Positions 1-6,669 of a stretch of 35,212 bases of DNA are shown here, piece by piece. A program made the translations under genes and the position numbers. Source of the DNA: Siculibacillus lacustris (GTDB lineage: Bacteria; Pseudomonadota; Alphaproteobacteria; Rhizobiales; Ancalomicrobiaceae); assembly GCF_004328075.1 (NCBI RefSeq), contig NZ_SJFN01000045.1, positions 1 through 35,212 of the forward strand. The letters run 5' to 3'. The stretch's first letter is position 1, and each line of letters opens with the position of its first letter. Under the pieces are notes generated by a model that had not been told where the DNA came from, searched no databases, and saw only the letters and a program-made list of their open reading frames with translations.

Positions 1-84
1 TGATAGGCCCTGCTCATGGGTCAGGCGCAGGATCGTCCGGATATCTCTCACGGTCGTTCGTCTCGCTTGCTTCCGTCTGGGCAT
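1..84 (-). CDS. istA: IS21-family transposase IstA, N-terminal 28 residues (runs off the window)
   Basis: The minus-strand reading frame starts at ATG 84-82 and gives MPRRKQARRTTVRDI, followed by RTILRLTHEQGLS, running off the window edge. This matches the N-terminus of IS21/IS408-type IstA, where an HTH domain begins close to the start. IstA is the DDE transposase and normally works with the AAA+ helper IstB, which would lie further left and is not visible. The protein is partial only because the window ends. Confidence 0.8.
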   Translation of the reverse strand, partial: MPRRKQARRTTVRDIRTILRLTHEQGLS

Positions 85-150
85 GTCGGCCTCTCTTCTT
101 CGTGAGAGCCCAACCTGCCAAACGGCGCAGCCGAGAACCGGCCATCAAAA

Positions 151-241
151 CTGTCCGGGAATTACCGGAATTGCTGTCCGGGAATTAGTGAAAGAGCTGT
201 CCGGAGATTACCGAAAACGCTGTCCGGACATTACCGAAACC
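151..241. repeat. IS21 multiple terminal repeats, four copies with a 23-bp period
   Basis: Copies of CTGTCCGG followed by an ATTACCG-like half start at 151, 174, 197 and 220, exactly 23 bp apart. The second copy is degenerate in its latter half (ATTAGTG). Tandem subterminal repeats of about 20 bp are the transposase binding sites of IS21-family ends. They lie between istA and the junction with the methylase gene. Confidence 0.85.
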
Positions 242-245
242 CGCA

Positions 246-843
246 CTTCCGATCCCCAATAGGGCGGATCGAGATAGAACAGCACGCCGGGCCCATCGTA
301 GCGGGTGACGAACTCGGACCAGCCGAGGTTCTCGATGATCACGCCGGCGAGCCGTTCAGCGAGTTCGGCGAGCATCGGCGCGAGTTTGGTCACGTCGAAG
401 CGCCCCGGCATCCCCGGTGAAACGCCGAAGCTGCGGCCGGCGACCTTGCCGCCGAAGGCACAGCGCTGGAGGTAGAGAAAGCGCGCCGCCCGCTCGAGAT
501 CGGTGAGCGTCGCCGGATCGGTGTCGAGCAGGCGCTCGAACTCTCGGCGAGAGGTGAACTGGAAGCGCAGCAGATCCATGAACGGCACATAGTGGCGCTG
601 CAGGATACGGAAGAGCGTGGCAACGTCGCCGGAGAGGTCGTTGATCACCTCGGCCCTCGGAACACGGCGGCGCCGCAGGAACACGCCTCCCATCCCGACA
701 AAGGGCTCGGCATAGGTCTCGTGAGGAATCGCTTCGATCAGGTTGATGAGGCGGGCGGCGAGCTGGCGTTTGCCGCCGATATAGGCTGCCGGCGGCGAGA
801 CCGGACGGACGAGGCGTTGGGGTTCCATCTCCATTGAGAACAT
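246..843 (-). pseudogene. D12-class DNA adenine methyltransferase, 3' end replaced by an IS21 element
   Basis: This would methylate adenine N6 in duplex DNA. The N-terminal AdoMet motif is visible as AAYIGGKRQLA (about residues 19-29), the acidic/PFVG segment follows (AEPFVGMGG), and the catalytic DPPY motif sits at about residues 192-195 in LDPPYWGSE. The frame then enters IS21 sequence and stops at 208 with a meaningless tail (VRVSVMSGQRFR). Family members normally have about 60-90 more residues after DPPY, so the target-recognition and C-terminal part is lost and the protein is probably inactive. The start is uncertain: ATG codons at 843, 834 and 828 are all possible, and GGAG lies just before the last one. 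It is transcribed in the phage direction but lies beyond the lysis genes and the cargo, probably as a phage accessory gene that lost function. Confidence 0.85.
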
Positions 844-1015
844 TCCGCGAACATGGTAGCCGTCGAGGCGCGCTCGAGCGCTCGGCGGGATACCTCGCGA
901 CTGGGGTTTCGCAGGCCCGTCTTGGCGGGTGGACCTGCGGCGGAAGGGCGGTTACGCGCCCCGATGCCCCGCCACTTCAAGCCTGAACAGACTGAATTCG
1001 GGACGTTTACCGTCT

Positions 1016-1043
1016 CTCTCACTCACGGAGCCGTGAGTGAGAG
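1016..1043. promoter_or_regulatory. Perfect 13-bp inverted repeat upstream of the cargo operon
   Basis: CTCTCACTCACGG (1016-1028) and CCGTGAGTGAGAG (1031-1043) are perfect reverse complements separated by AG. The 28-bp site lies about 56 bp before the 66-aa ORF, in the roughly 250-bp gap between the divergent methylase and cargo genes. A 2-nt loop is poor for an RNA hairpin and no clean T-run follows, so a dimeric repressor operator is as likely as a terminator. A weak promoter-like TTGATT (1050-1055) with CATACA 17 nt later lies just downstream. The function is inferred. Confidence 0.55.
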
Positions 1044-1099
1044 TCGTTATTGATTTGTTAACCTACCTGCCCCATACAACCGACAGAGGAGTGCCCGCC

Positions 1100-1300
1100 A
1101 TGCCCAACGAAGCAGATTCGGTCGTCACCATGTTCAATCAGATGGTGCGCGACGGGTTCATTACGCCCGTTGAGAGAATGGAGTCGCTGCGCCTGCCGGG
1201 GGAGTACATGTACTCCCCCTCAATCGTGACTTATGGTACCGCTGCCGCGTCGATTCGAGCAGGGGTTGTTAGTTATGCCAAACTGGACCAGCGTTCTTAG
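1100..1300 (+). CDS. Small protein of unknown function (66 aa), cargo operon
   Basis: The start at ATG 1100 is chosen because AGAGGAG (1085-1091) precedes it by 8 nt; an in-frame extension back to 1037 has no such site and crosses the palindrome. The product begins MPNEADSVVTMFNQMVRDGF and is mildly acidic at its N-terminus, with no signal peptide or clear membrane segment. I do not recognise a family. Its 3' end overlaps the protease gene by 26 bp in another frame, so the two are probably translated together. Overlap and shared strand suggest a linked role, such as substrate, adaptor or inhibitor of the protease, but this is inference from position only. Confidence 0.6.
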   Translation: MPNEADSVVTMFNQMVRDGFITPVERMESLRLPGEYMYSPSIVTYGTAAASIRAGVVSYAKLDQRS

Positions 1301-2267
1301 AGAGATCTCGCTGCTTCAGGCCGTTTCCAATGAAAACGCGTTTGATAAAACGCGACGTAAATATTTAAAGCGGCTATCCCAGCACACGGGTCGCAATGTT
1401 ATTGCCTATTATTCCGGATTTCTCAGCAAACCTGGCCTCGATGGCGTGCAGATAACTGACGAAGACAAAAACGGGCTCATGCTTTGCATCCATGAATTGG
1501 ATCGCAGCAAAGGTTTGGATCTAATCCTGCACACTCCGGGCGGTGATAGCCAAGCGAGCATTTCCCTCGTAGACTATCTGCGAAGTATGTTTGGCAATAA
1601 CATCCGAGCAATTGTGCCTCAGCTCGCCATGTCAGCAGGCACAATGATTGCCTGCTCATGCTTCGAGATCGTTATGGGAAAGCAATCTAGCCTTGGGCCT
1701 GTCGATCCACAGTTTGGGTTTATCGCTGCAGCTAACCTTATTGCTGAAGTAAAGCGGGCACAGGCTGAAATCAGCGCAAATCCTTCGCTCGCTATGTTCT
1801 GGAATCCGATACTTAGCAAGATTACCCCTTCATTCCTTGAGCGCTGTGCTTGGGCGATCAGGGACTCTAACGAATTTATTGAGAAGACGCTGCGTGACAA
1901 TATGCTGTCACACCTGGAACTAGAAGAACAAAATAACAGAATAGCTAGCATAAAAAACATATTTGCGAATAACGAGGGGCGCGCCCACAATACGCATATC
2001 AATCTTGAGACATGTGAGAGCGTTGGCCTTCGAATAAACAGGCTTGAAAGTGACCAAAAATTTCAAGATCTCATTCTAACGATTCATCACTGCTACACCC
2101 ACACGCTTGGTAACACTGCAGCATTTAAGGTGATTGAGAACCAGCTGGGCCGGGCTATGGTCAAGCAGCAGGTTATTCAAATGCCGCCAGGAATATACCC
2201 TGTCCCTTCGGGGGCAGTCTTCGGCGAGATGCCTGAAGTGCAGGGGCCTGAAGTCCCGATGGCGTGA
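1275..2267 (+). CDS. SDH-type (SppA/ClpP-fold) serine protease, cargo gene
   Basis: The 330-aa product has the ClpP/crotonase-fold pattern of the serine dehydrogenase proteinase (SDH) family, usually soluble peptidases related to SppA. HTPGGDSQAS (residues 86-95) forms the oxyanion/GG loop, AMSAGTMIA (118-126) carries the probable nucleophile Ser120, and SSLGPVDPQFG (138-148) is the conserved segment after it. A helical region rich in charged residues follows. Start 1275 is chosen because AGGGG (1261-1265) lies 9 nt upstream; the in-frame ATG at 1233 has no ribosome site. Base composition is clearly lower in G+C than the flanking phage genes and codon choice differs (many AAT, ATA, TTA), pointing to recent acquisition. 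It runs opposite to the phage late operon, as phage morons often do. The substrate is unknown; a defence or host-modifying role is only a possibility. Confidence 0.8.
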   Translation: MPNWTSVLREISLLQAVSNENAFDKTRRKYLKRLSQHTGRNVIAYYSGFLSKPGLDGVQITDEDKNGLMLCIHELDRSKGLDLILHTPGGDSQASISLVDYLRSMFGNNIRAIVPQLAMSAGTMIACSCFEIVMGKQSSLGPVDPQFGFIAAANLIAEVKRAQAEISANPSLAMFWNPILSKITPSFLERCAWAIRDSNEFIEKTLRDNMLSHLELEEQNNRIASIKNIFANNEGRAHNTHINLETCESVGLRINRLESDQKFQDLILTIHHCYTHTLGNTAAFKVIENQLGRAMVKQQVIQMPPGIYPVPSGAVFGEMPEVQGPEVPMA

Positions 2268-2338
2268 ATCCCCCCCCAAGGCTGGCTCTGGCCGCTGTGC
2301 TTATCTGCGGTAGCCAAGCGAACGTGCGAGCTGCGGCA

Positions 2339-2518
2339 TCATTCCGGAGCATCGCGGCTCGTTGTGCGTCGGAATTCCGGCATCCGATCAGAGAGTTCCG
2401 CGAGGGCGACGGCGAGGATCACCGCGGTTCCCCACAGTGGATCCTCATAGCCGGCGGCAAGTGCCGCAGCGTGGGCTTCGCGCAAGAGGCTGGAAACAGT
2501 CGGAGCGGCGTCGGCCAT
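2339..2518 (-). CDS. Small phage protein of unknown function (59 aa), end of lysis cluster
   Basis: The start ATG at 2518 overlaps the stop of the upstream membrane protein (TGATG), which supports translational coupling. The product begins MADAAPTVSSLLREAHAAAL and has a moderately hydrophobic stretch (WGTAVILAVALAEL, about residues 29-42). Its position after a TM/coiled-coil protein is where an outer-membrane spanin partner could sit, but there is no lipobox cysteine, so that role is not supported. This is the last gene of the minus-strand phage block; it converges on the cargo protease across about 70 bp in which I see no clear terminator. Confidence 0.55.
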   Translation of the reverse strand: MADAAPTVSSLLREAHAAALAAGYEDPLWGTAVILAVALAELSDRMPEFRRTTSRDAPE

Positions 2519-2838
2519 CAGTCGTCGCCCCCTTCGGCAAGCGCGACCCGCGAGCGGCGGATCGGGCGCGACAGTACGGATTGCAGGTCGGATCGCAGCG
2601 AACGCGTCTCGGCGAGGACGCGCTCTTCGGTCCGGGCGAGGCGCTCGTCGAACGAGGCGAGCGCCGTGATCGTGACGTAGCTCTCGGCCGCCTTGAGCTT
2701 GCTCGCAGCGAGATCCTTCTCGATCGACGCGCAACGGTCGTCGACCTTGCCGAAGCGGGCGATGAAGATGCCGGCGACCACGGCGATCACACCGCAGATC
2801 GCAACGAAGGCACCCACCATTTCCAGGGTGATGTTCAT
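2518..2838 (-). CDS. Small membrane protein with N-terminal TM and coiled coil (106 aa), possible i-spanin-like lysis protein
   Basis: Start ATG 2838 gives MNITLEMVGAFVAICGVIAV, an N-terminal TM segment of about 20 residues ending near IFIARFGK (residues 22-29). The rest is charged and helical with heptad-like spacing (IEKDLAASKLKAAE, then ERLARTEERVLAETRSLRSD). One TM helix plus a long soluble helix is the topology of inner-membrane spanins and of some phage accessory membrane proteins. It follows the endolysin and holin-type genes, which supports a lysis role, but no sequence signature proves it. The longer frame to 2931 is not used because it runs back into the 3TM holin gene. Confidence 0.6.
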   Translation of the reverse strand: MNITLEMVGAFVAICGVIAVVAGIFIARFGKVDDRCASIEKDLAASKLKAAESYVTITALASFDERLARTEERVLAETRSLRSDLQSVLSRPIRRSRVALAEGGDD

Positions 2839-2887
2839 GGGATGGTTCCGAGCAGGGTCCGTCGGAAGTGCGCGAGAGGTGCCCCCC

Positions 2888-3262
2888 TCATCGCCCTGTG
2901 AAAATGCCGGCGATCCGGCCGGCGATCGCATGGCCGAACATGCCGCCGATCACGATCGACGCCCATGAGCCGAGATCACCGGTCAGGGCATCGGTACTGC
3001 CGAGGGCGAGCACCTTGTCCCAGATCACCAGTTTTGCGATGTAGACCGCGAAGATCATTTCGATCGTCACCCGCGGCAGCGCCGTGAACCACGATGCGAG
3101 TTCCGCTTGGACGATCGCCTGACGGGCGGCGATGTCTCGCGACGCGAGATCGGCGGCGATCCGGTCCGTCGTGTTGCCCGCGTCGAGGCGCGCCTTGTAG
3201 GCCTCGACAACCTTCCCGGCGAGCCCGCCGGAAATCCAGTCGAGGATCGTGGTCCACCACAT
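2888..3262 (-). CDS. Putative holin of the 3TM gene-transfer-agent type (124 aa)
   Basis: Holins form lesions in the inner membrane so the endolysin can reach peptidoglycan. The protein starts MWWTTILDWISGGLAGKVVE, an amphipathic N-terminal helix. A polar middle follows (about residues 25-58), then hydrophobic stretches around 61-87 (VTIEMIFAVYIAKLVIWDKV) and 100-120 (WASIVIGGMFGHAIAGRIAG). Length, the WF...PR centre and the GG-rich last helix fit the GTA_holin_3TM family. GAGG lies 7-8 nt before ATG 3262. It directly follows the 108-aa membrane protein and the GH19 endolysin, a standard lysis order. Family assignment is by pattern recall, not by search. Confidence 0.7.
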   Translation of the reverse strand: MWWTTILDWISGGLAGKVVEAYKARLDAGNTTDRIAADLASRDIAARQAIVQAELASWFTALPRVTIEMIFAVYIAKLVIWDKVLALGSTDALTGDLGSWASIVIGGMFGHAIAGRIAGIFTGR

Positions 3263-3271
3263 GGCATCACC

Positions 3272-3598
3272 TCACGAGGTCAGGGTGCGGCGGCGGGCGG
3301 CATAGCCGAGGACGGCGATCCCGAGCGTGATCATCGGCACCCAGGCCGGATTGATCGCCGACTTGATGGCGTCGGCGACGCCCGGGTCGCCGAGGAGATC
3401 GGCCGCGGAGGCGACCAGGGCGATCAGCGACGAGGACAGCGCGACCGCGTGCGTCCACACGACGGTCACCGAGCCGCGAACCGCGGACCAGGCGCGCGTG
3501 CCGATACCGCCCTCGGCCTTGCGCCAGCCCGAGGCGAGATCGACGACGATCCAGAGGAGAGCGAACAGGGCGACGATGCCCATGATGACGGAGGTCAT
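3272..3598 (-). CDS. Small membrane protein, holin-like (108 aa)
   Basis: The product has two or three hydrophobic segments: residues about 2-22 (TSVIMGIVALFALLWIVVDL), a weaker one around 50-68 (ALSSSLIALVASAADLL), and 84-100 (WVPMITLGIAVLGYAAR), ending in basic ARRRTLTS. It lies between the endolysin and the 3TM holin with gaps of only 9 and 25 bp, so it is probably a second holin, an antiholin or another lysis-timing protein. No specific family is recognised. Paired small membrane proteins are common in phage lysis cassettes. Confidence 0.6.
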   Translation of the reverse strand: MTSVIMGIVALFALLWIVVDLASGWRKAEGGIGTRAWSAVRGSVTVVWTHAVALSSSLIALVASAADLLGDPGVADAIKSAINPAWVPMITLGIAVLGYAARRRTLTS

Positions 3599-3623
3599 GA
3601 GAAATCCTTTCGGGTCGGGAATT

Positions 3624-4502
3624 TCAGGAAGAGATGGCGGCCGACGTGCAGGCCCGGTGGTGCTGCCACAGGCCCCAGCAGACGAGGCCGAGGACGCCGA
3701 TCGCCAATCCGCCGACGAGGAGGCCGGCGAGCGGGTGCCCGGGTGCGGACTGGACCAAGGGGACGGCGGCCACGGCCGCCACGGCCGCCACGGCCGCCGC
3801 GGTGGCGGTCCGTTTGACCTTGGCGGGCGCCTGGGCGACCGTGCGCCCGACGGTCTGGTGACCGATTTCCAGGGCGCCGAGGTCGGACATGGTCCGCCGG
3901 ACCCGGGCGAGTTGCCGGCACCGCTCGCGGTAGCCGATCAATCCGCCGTTCACTGCCCGGGTCACGCCTTCGATATCGTCGGCTTCGGCCATCGCGTTGC
4001 AGGCCCGCCCCTTGTAGGTCGAGGCCGCCCATTCGGCGGCCGCGACGGCGAGGGCCCATTCGGCGGAACAGGCGAGGTCGGGATGGCCGGCGAGATCGAT
4101 GCCGAGCACGCGACCATATGTCTCGTAGGCCTCGCGACCGGTGATCTGGAGCAGACCTCGGCCGATGAAGCGCCAACCGTCACCGGGGCTCACGTTGCCC
4201 ATCCGCCCGCCATAGGTCTTCTCGGCGAGCTTCTCCGGGGCATGGGCGTAGGGCGTGGCGGCAGCGGCGGTCGGGAAGCGACCGGGCCAGACCTCGGTCA
4301 TCCGCTCGGCCGAGTAGTTGAGGCTCTCGACGCGGATGGTGAGGTCGTCCGTCTCGTGCAGCACCTGAGCGAGGAAGTGCATCAGGCGTTGCGGCGACGA
4401 GATCTCGAAGCGGGCGAGAACGGCGTCACCCGCGTCGAATGCGGCGAGGTATTCCGGGCGCGCGGACGGCGCGAGCCGCCGCACGAGGTCGATGGCACGC
4501 AT
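3624..4502 (-). CDS. GH19-type endolysin with C-terminal membrane segment (292 aa)
   Basis: This peptidoglycan hydrolase is of the chitinase-19/lysozyme-like type found in many phages. Visible motifs are LAQVLHETDDL (residues 44-54) with probable catalytic Glu50, RVESLNYSAERM with Glu59, FIGRGLLQITGR (112-123), and TRAVNGGLIGY (181-191). The catalytic domain spans about 1-205. An alanine/valine linker (about 232-248), built from a 9-bp tandem repeat, leads to a hydrophobic segment LLVGGLAIGVLGLVCWGLW (261-279) and a short polar tail. A membrane segment at the C-terminus of a GH19 enzyme is not the usual soluble layout and may tether the enzyme or delay its release. No N-terminal signal peptide is present, so export would need the holin. 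It is the first gene of the lysis cluster, after the fibre genes. Confidence 0.85.
   Translation of the reverse strand: MRAIDLVRRLAPSARPEYLAAFDAGDAVLARFEISSPQRLMHFLAQVLHETDDLTIRVESLNYSAERMTEVWPGRFPTAAAATPYAHAPEKLAEKTYGGRMGNVSPGDGWRFIGRGLLQITGREAYETYGRVLGIDLAGHPDLACSAEWALAVAAAEWAASTYKGRACNAMAEADDIEGVTRAVNGGLIGYRERCRQLARVRRTMSDLGALEIGHQTVGRTVAQAPAKVKRTATAAAVAAVAAVAAVPLVQSAPGHPLAGLLVGGLAIGVLGLVCWGLWQHHRACTSAAISS
3765..3800. repeat. 9-bp in-frame tandem repeat (about four units) in the endolysin linker
   Basis: Units starting at 3765, 3774, 3783 and 3792 follow GGCCGCCAC with one or two changes in the outer units. Read on the minus strand they encode repeated Ala-Ala-Val in the linker between the GH19 domain and the C-terminal TM segment. 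Being multiples of three, copy-number changes by slippage would alter linker length without breaking the frame. Confidence 0.75.
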
Positions 4503-4577
4503 GACGTGCTCCCTGGAATCTACGGGAAGGGAAGGTGCGTCGGCGCCGAGATCGGTGCCGGGACCGAGCCGCCGACC

Positions 4578-5117
4578 TCAGGCCGAAATGCGCGCCGCGG
4601 CGCGGAACAGATCGTCGACCTGGGTCGCAGTGAGCGGCGGTACGAGCGCGGCGGCGAGGGTGGCGATCGTGGGAGACGAGCGTTCGAACACCTGCGCCGT
4701 CGACCACGCGAGTTGAACGATCGGCGCGGCCGCGGCGACCGCCGCCTGCGCCTCGTCCAGCAATCCGGCCGCGAGCAGGGCCGCCTTGGCCTGGAAGGCG
4801 GATACCGCCGCCGGCACCGGTTCGGCCGGTGCGACATATTCGGCGATCGGCTGGCCACTGCCGACGATTGCGGCGAAGACCTCACCGGCGAGGCCGTCGG
4901 CGTCCCGTGAGGCCTGGAAGGCCGTCGGATCGCCGACGACGGCCGCGACCGGCAATGAGGTCTTCCCGCGGAACGTCACGGCACCCTGCGAATCCTGGAC
5001 CGGCTCGTCCGGCACCTCGACGGTCGTCGCAGGCTGAAGCTCCAGCACGACGCTGCACGAGAGATGCTCGTGCGCCGCATCGCCCCACACGGGATCAGAA
5101 AACGAGATCAGACGCAT
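4578..5117 (-). CDS. Tail-fibre-associated protein, unknown function (179 aa)
   Basis: Start ATG 5117 lies 1 bp after the stop of the 516-aa fibre gene, and GGAGG in the fibre's last codons is 6 nt upstream, so coupling to the fibre is likely. The N-terminal half starts MRLISFSDPVWGDAAHEHLS and looks like a compact beta domain. The C-terminal half is helical and Ala-rich (PAAVSAFQAKAALLAAGLLD, about residues 105-124), a pattern common in phage proteins encoded after tail fibres. A fibre chaperone or assembly factor is plausible from position. No specific family is recognised. Confidence 0.6.
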   Translation of the reverse strand: MRLISFSDPVWGDAAHEHLSCSVVLELQPATTVEVPDEPVQDSQGAVTFRGKTSLPVAAVVGDPTAFQASRDADGLAGEVFAAIVGSGQPIAEYVAPAEPVPAAVSAFQAKAALLAAGLLDEAQAAVAAAAPIVQLAWSTAQVFERSSPTIATLAAALVPPLTATQVDDLFRAAARISA

Positions 5118-5118
5118 G

Positions 5119-6669
5119 TCAGCCTCCGAAGAACTGGATTTGGCCGCCGCCGGCCGCGGTCGGGTCGAACGTGCCGACGCCGGACTCCGAGAAGAGCACG
5201 CGGCACTGGGTGGTGGTCTTGAGCGTGGGCGCGGTCCCGGGGCCGCCGGAGGCGTAGACCGCGGCGGCAACTCCGTAGGTGCCGGACAGCGCTCCCTCGA
5301 CGCAGTAGTTCGCGCTGGCGAGCGCCGCCGTGAAGGTGATGGTGTAGTCACCGACGCCGTTTCGAACGATCGATGCGGTATTCGACGAAGCATTGATGAC
5401 GACCGCAGATCCGTTCCAGTACCAGACCGCCCACGCCTTCGCGGCACTCGGAATATTGGTCAGTTGCGATCCGTCACCGAACACGCCGGTACTGTTGAAG
5501 CCGCCCTTCAAGGTGCTTGCGATGAAGAACTGAAAGTTGTTTCCAGTCCGATCGTAGAGCATGTAGTCGTTCGCATCGCAGCCCAGCGCCGGATTTGATC
5601 CGGACATGGTGAAGTACGCGCTGGGGGCGACCTGAAATACGCTGGCGTTGATCAGGCCGGTATAGTCGATATATGCCTTGAGGACGCCCTGAATGCGCCA
5701 CTCGTAGCCACCAAAAGCATTGCCGGTATCACAGATGCTGCGGGAAATCGCACTCCCGGCGTACCAGTAGGAGTTGACAACACCAGAGCCAACTTCTGCC
5801 GTCTGCAGATAGGTATAGCCACCTGCAGTACCCGTAGTGAGGGACATACGAGCCGTGGTATTGGCGGTGGCGGATGCGTTCGTGACGCCAAGCTCTCGGG
5901 CGCCACCAGCGTTGGTGCCGTTTACGCCGACATTAGAACTCGGGAAGTTCACGGCGGTTATCGTATAGCCGCTACGCGCGATGGCCATCCAAGTGGATGC
6001 GGACGCCCATGTGTCGTTGAGCGCCCGGAACCGGAGCACTGTTGCATCGGCGTAGGCGTCCCAGAGCTTGCTGTCTACGGCAGCAGCGGTGTAGCTCCAG
6101 ACGAACCCAGGGGATGCCGCGCTGGATGCCCAGAAGTTGGGTGCCGTGACCGTCCCGGTGGCAACGGGGTTTACCTTCGAGAGATAGCCGGCCGGATCGA
6201 AGAGCGCGGCCGCGGCGGCGCTGGAGGCGGCTGCGGTGGCCGAGTTGGCGGCCCCGGTCGCGGACGTCGCCGCATTGCCCGCGCTCGTCGACGCGGCCGC
6301 GGCCTGGGTCGAAGCCGTCGTGGCGGAAACGGCCGCTGCCGCCGCACTGGTCGACGCTCCGGTCGCCGAGGCGGCGGCGGCGATCGCACTGCCGGAGGCC
6401 GACGACGAGGCGGATGTGGCGGTTCCGGCGGCCGCCGAAGCCATCGCCGCGGCACCGGCCGAGATGGCGAGATCGCTGGTGACGGTGGTCGCCGCCGCCG
6501 CGGCAGCGGCGGCGGCCCCAGAGGCGGAAGCGGCGCTCGTGCCGGCACTCGCCGCGAAGCCCGAGGCGGCGGCGATGGCGGTGGAGAGATCGATCGGCAC
6601 CGGCGCGGGAACGGGGTTCGGGACCGTCGCCGGCGAGGTGACGGTTACGGTGTCGGGGGCCGCGGTCAT
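5119..6669 (-). CDS. Tail fibre protein with Ala/Ser/Thr-rich repeat shaft (516 aa)
   Basis: This is probably a trimeric receptor-binding fibre. Residues about 27-160 are almost wholly Ala, Ser, Thr and Gly in irregular repeats (AASASGAAAAAAAAATTV, STSAGNAATSATGAANSATA), the low-complexity shaft typical of phage tail-fibre repeat regions. DPAGYLSKVNPVATGTVTAP marks the transition to a globular or beta-rich distal part rich in Gly, Asn, Tyr and Trp. The C-terminus ends GGGQIQFFGG. DNA for the distal part (about 5340-6180) is visibly less G+C-rich than the shaft, suggesting exchange of the receptor-binding end. The start ATG overlaps the stop of the upstream 108-aa gene by 4 bp. Confidence 0.8.
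   Translation of the reverse strand: MTAAPDTVTVTSPATVPNPVPAPVPIDLSTAIAAASGFAASAGTSAASASGAAAAAAAAATTVTSDLAISAGAAAMASAAAGTATSASSSASGSAIAAAASATGASTSAAAAAVSATTASTQAAAASTSAGNAATSATGAANSATAAASSAAAAALFDPAGYLSKVNPVATGTVTAPNFWASSAASPGFVWSYTAAAVDSKLWDAYADATVLRFRALNDTWASASTWMAIARSGYTITAVNFPSSNVGVNGTNAGGARELGVTNASATANTTARMSLTTGTAGGYTYLQTAEVGSGVVNSYWYAGSAISRSICDTGNAFGGYEWRIQGVLKAYIDYTGLINASVFQVAPSAYFTMSGSNPALGCDANDYMLYDRTGNNFQFFIASTLKGGFNSTGVFGDGSQLTNIPSAAKAWAVWYWNGSAVVINASSNTASIVRNGVGDYTITFTAALASANYCVEGALSGTYGVAAAVYASGGPGTAPTLKTTTQCRVLFSESGVGTFDPTAAGGGQIQFFGG

Larger units (their letters stand above)
1..245 (-). mobile_element. IS21-family insertion sequence, left end (partial)
   Basis: The window opens inside an IS21-type element read on the minus strand. 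It contains the 5' end of istA and, upstream of it, four 23-bp-spaced copies of a CTGTCCGG-x-ATTACCG motif; multiple terminal repeats next to istA are typical of IS21 elements. The terminus is placed at about 245, where TGCGGGTTTCGG (minus strand) meets the interrupted methylase reading frame. The other end and the target duplication are outside the window, so the exact boundary is inferred. Confidence 0.85.

Noticed and set aside
738-1022. 94-codon minus-strand frame between methylase and palindrome
   Set aside because: Overlaps the methylase in another frame, has no recognised domain and its start lies inside the inverted repeat.
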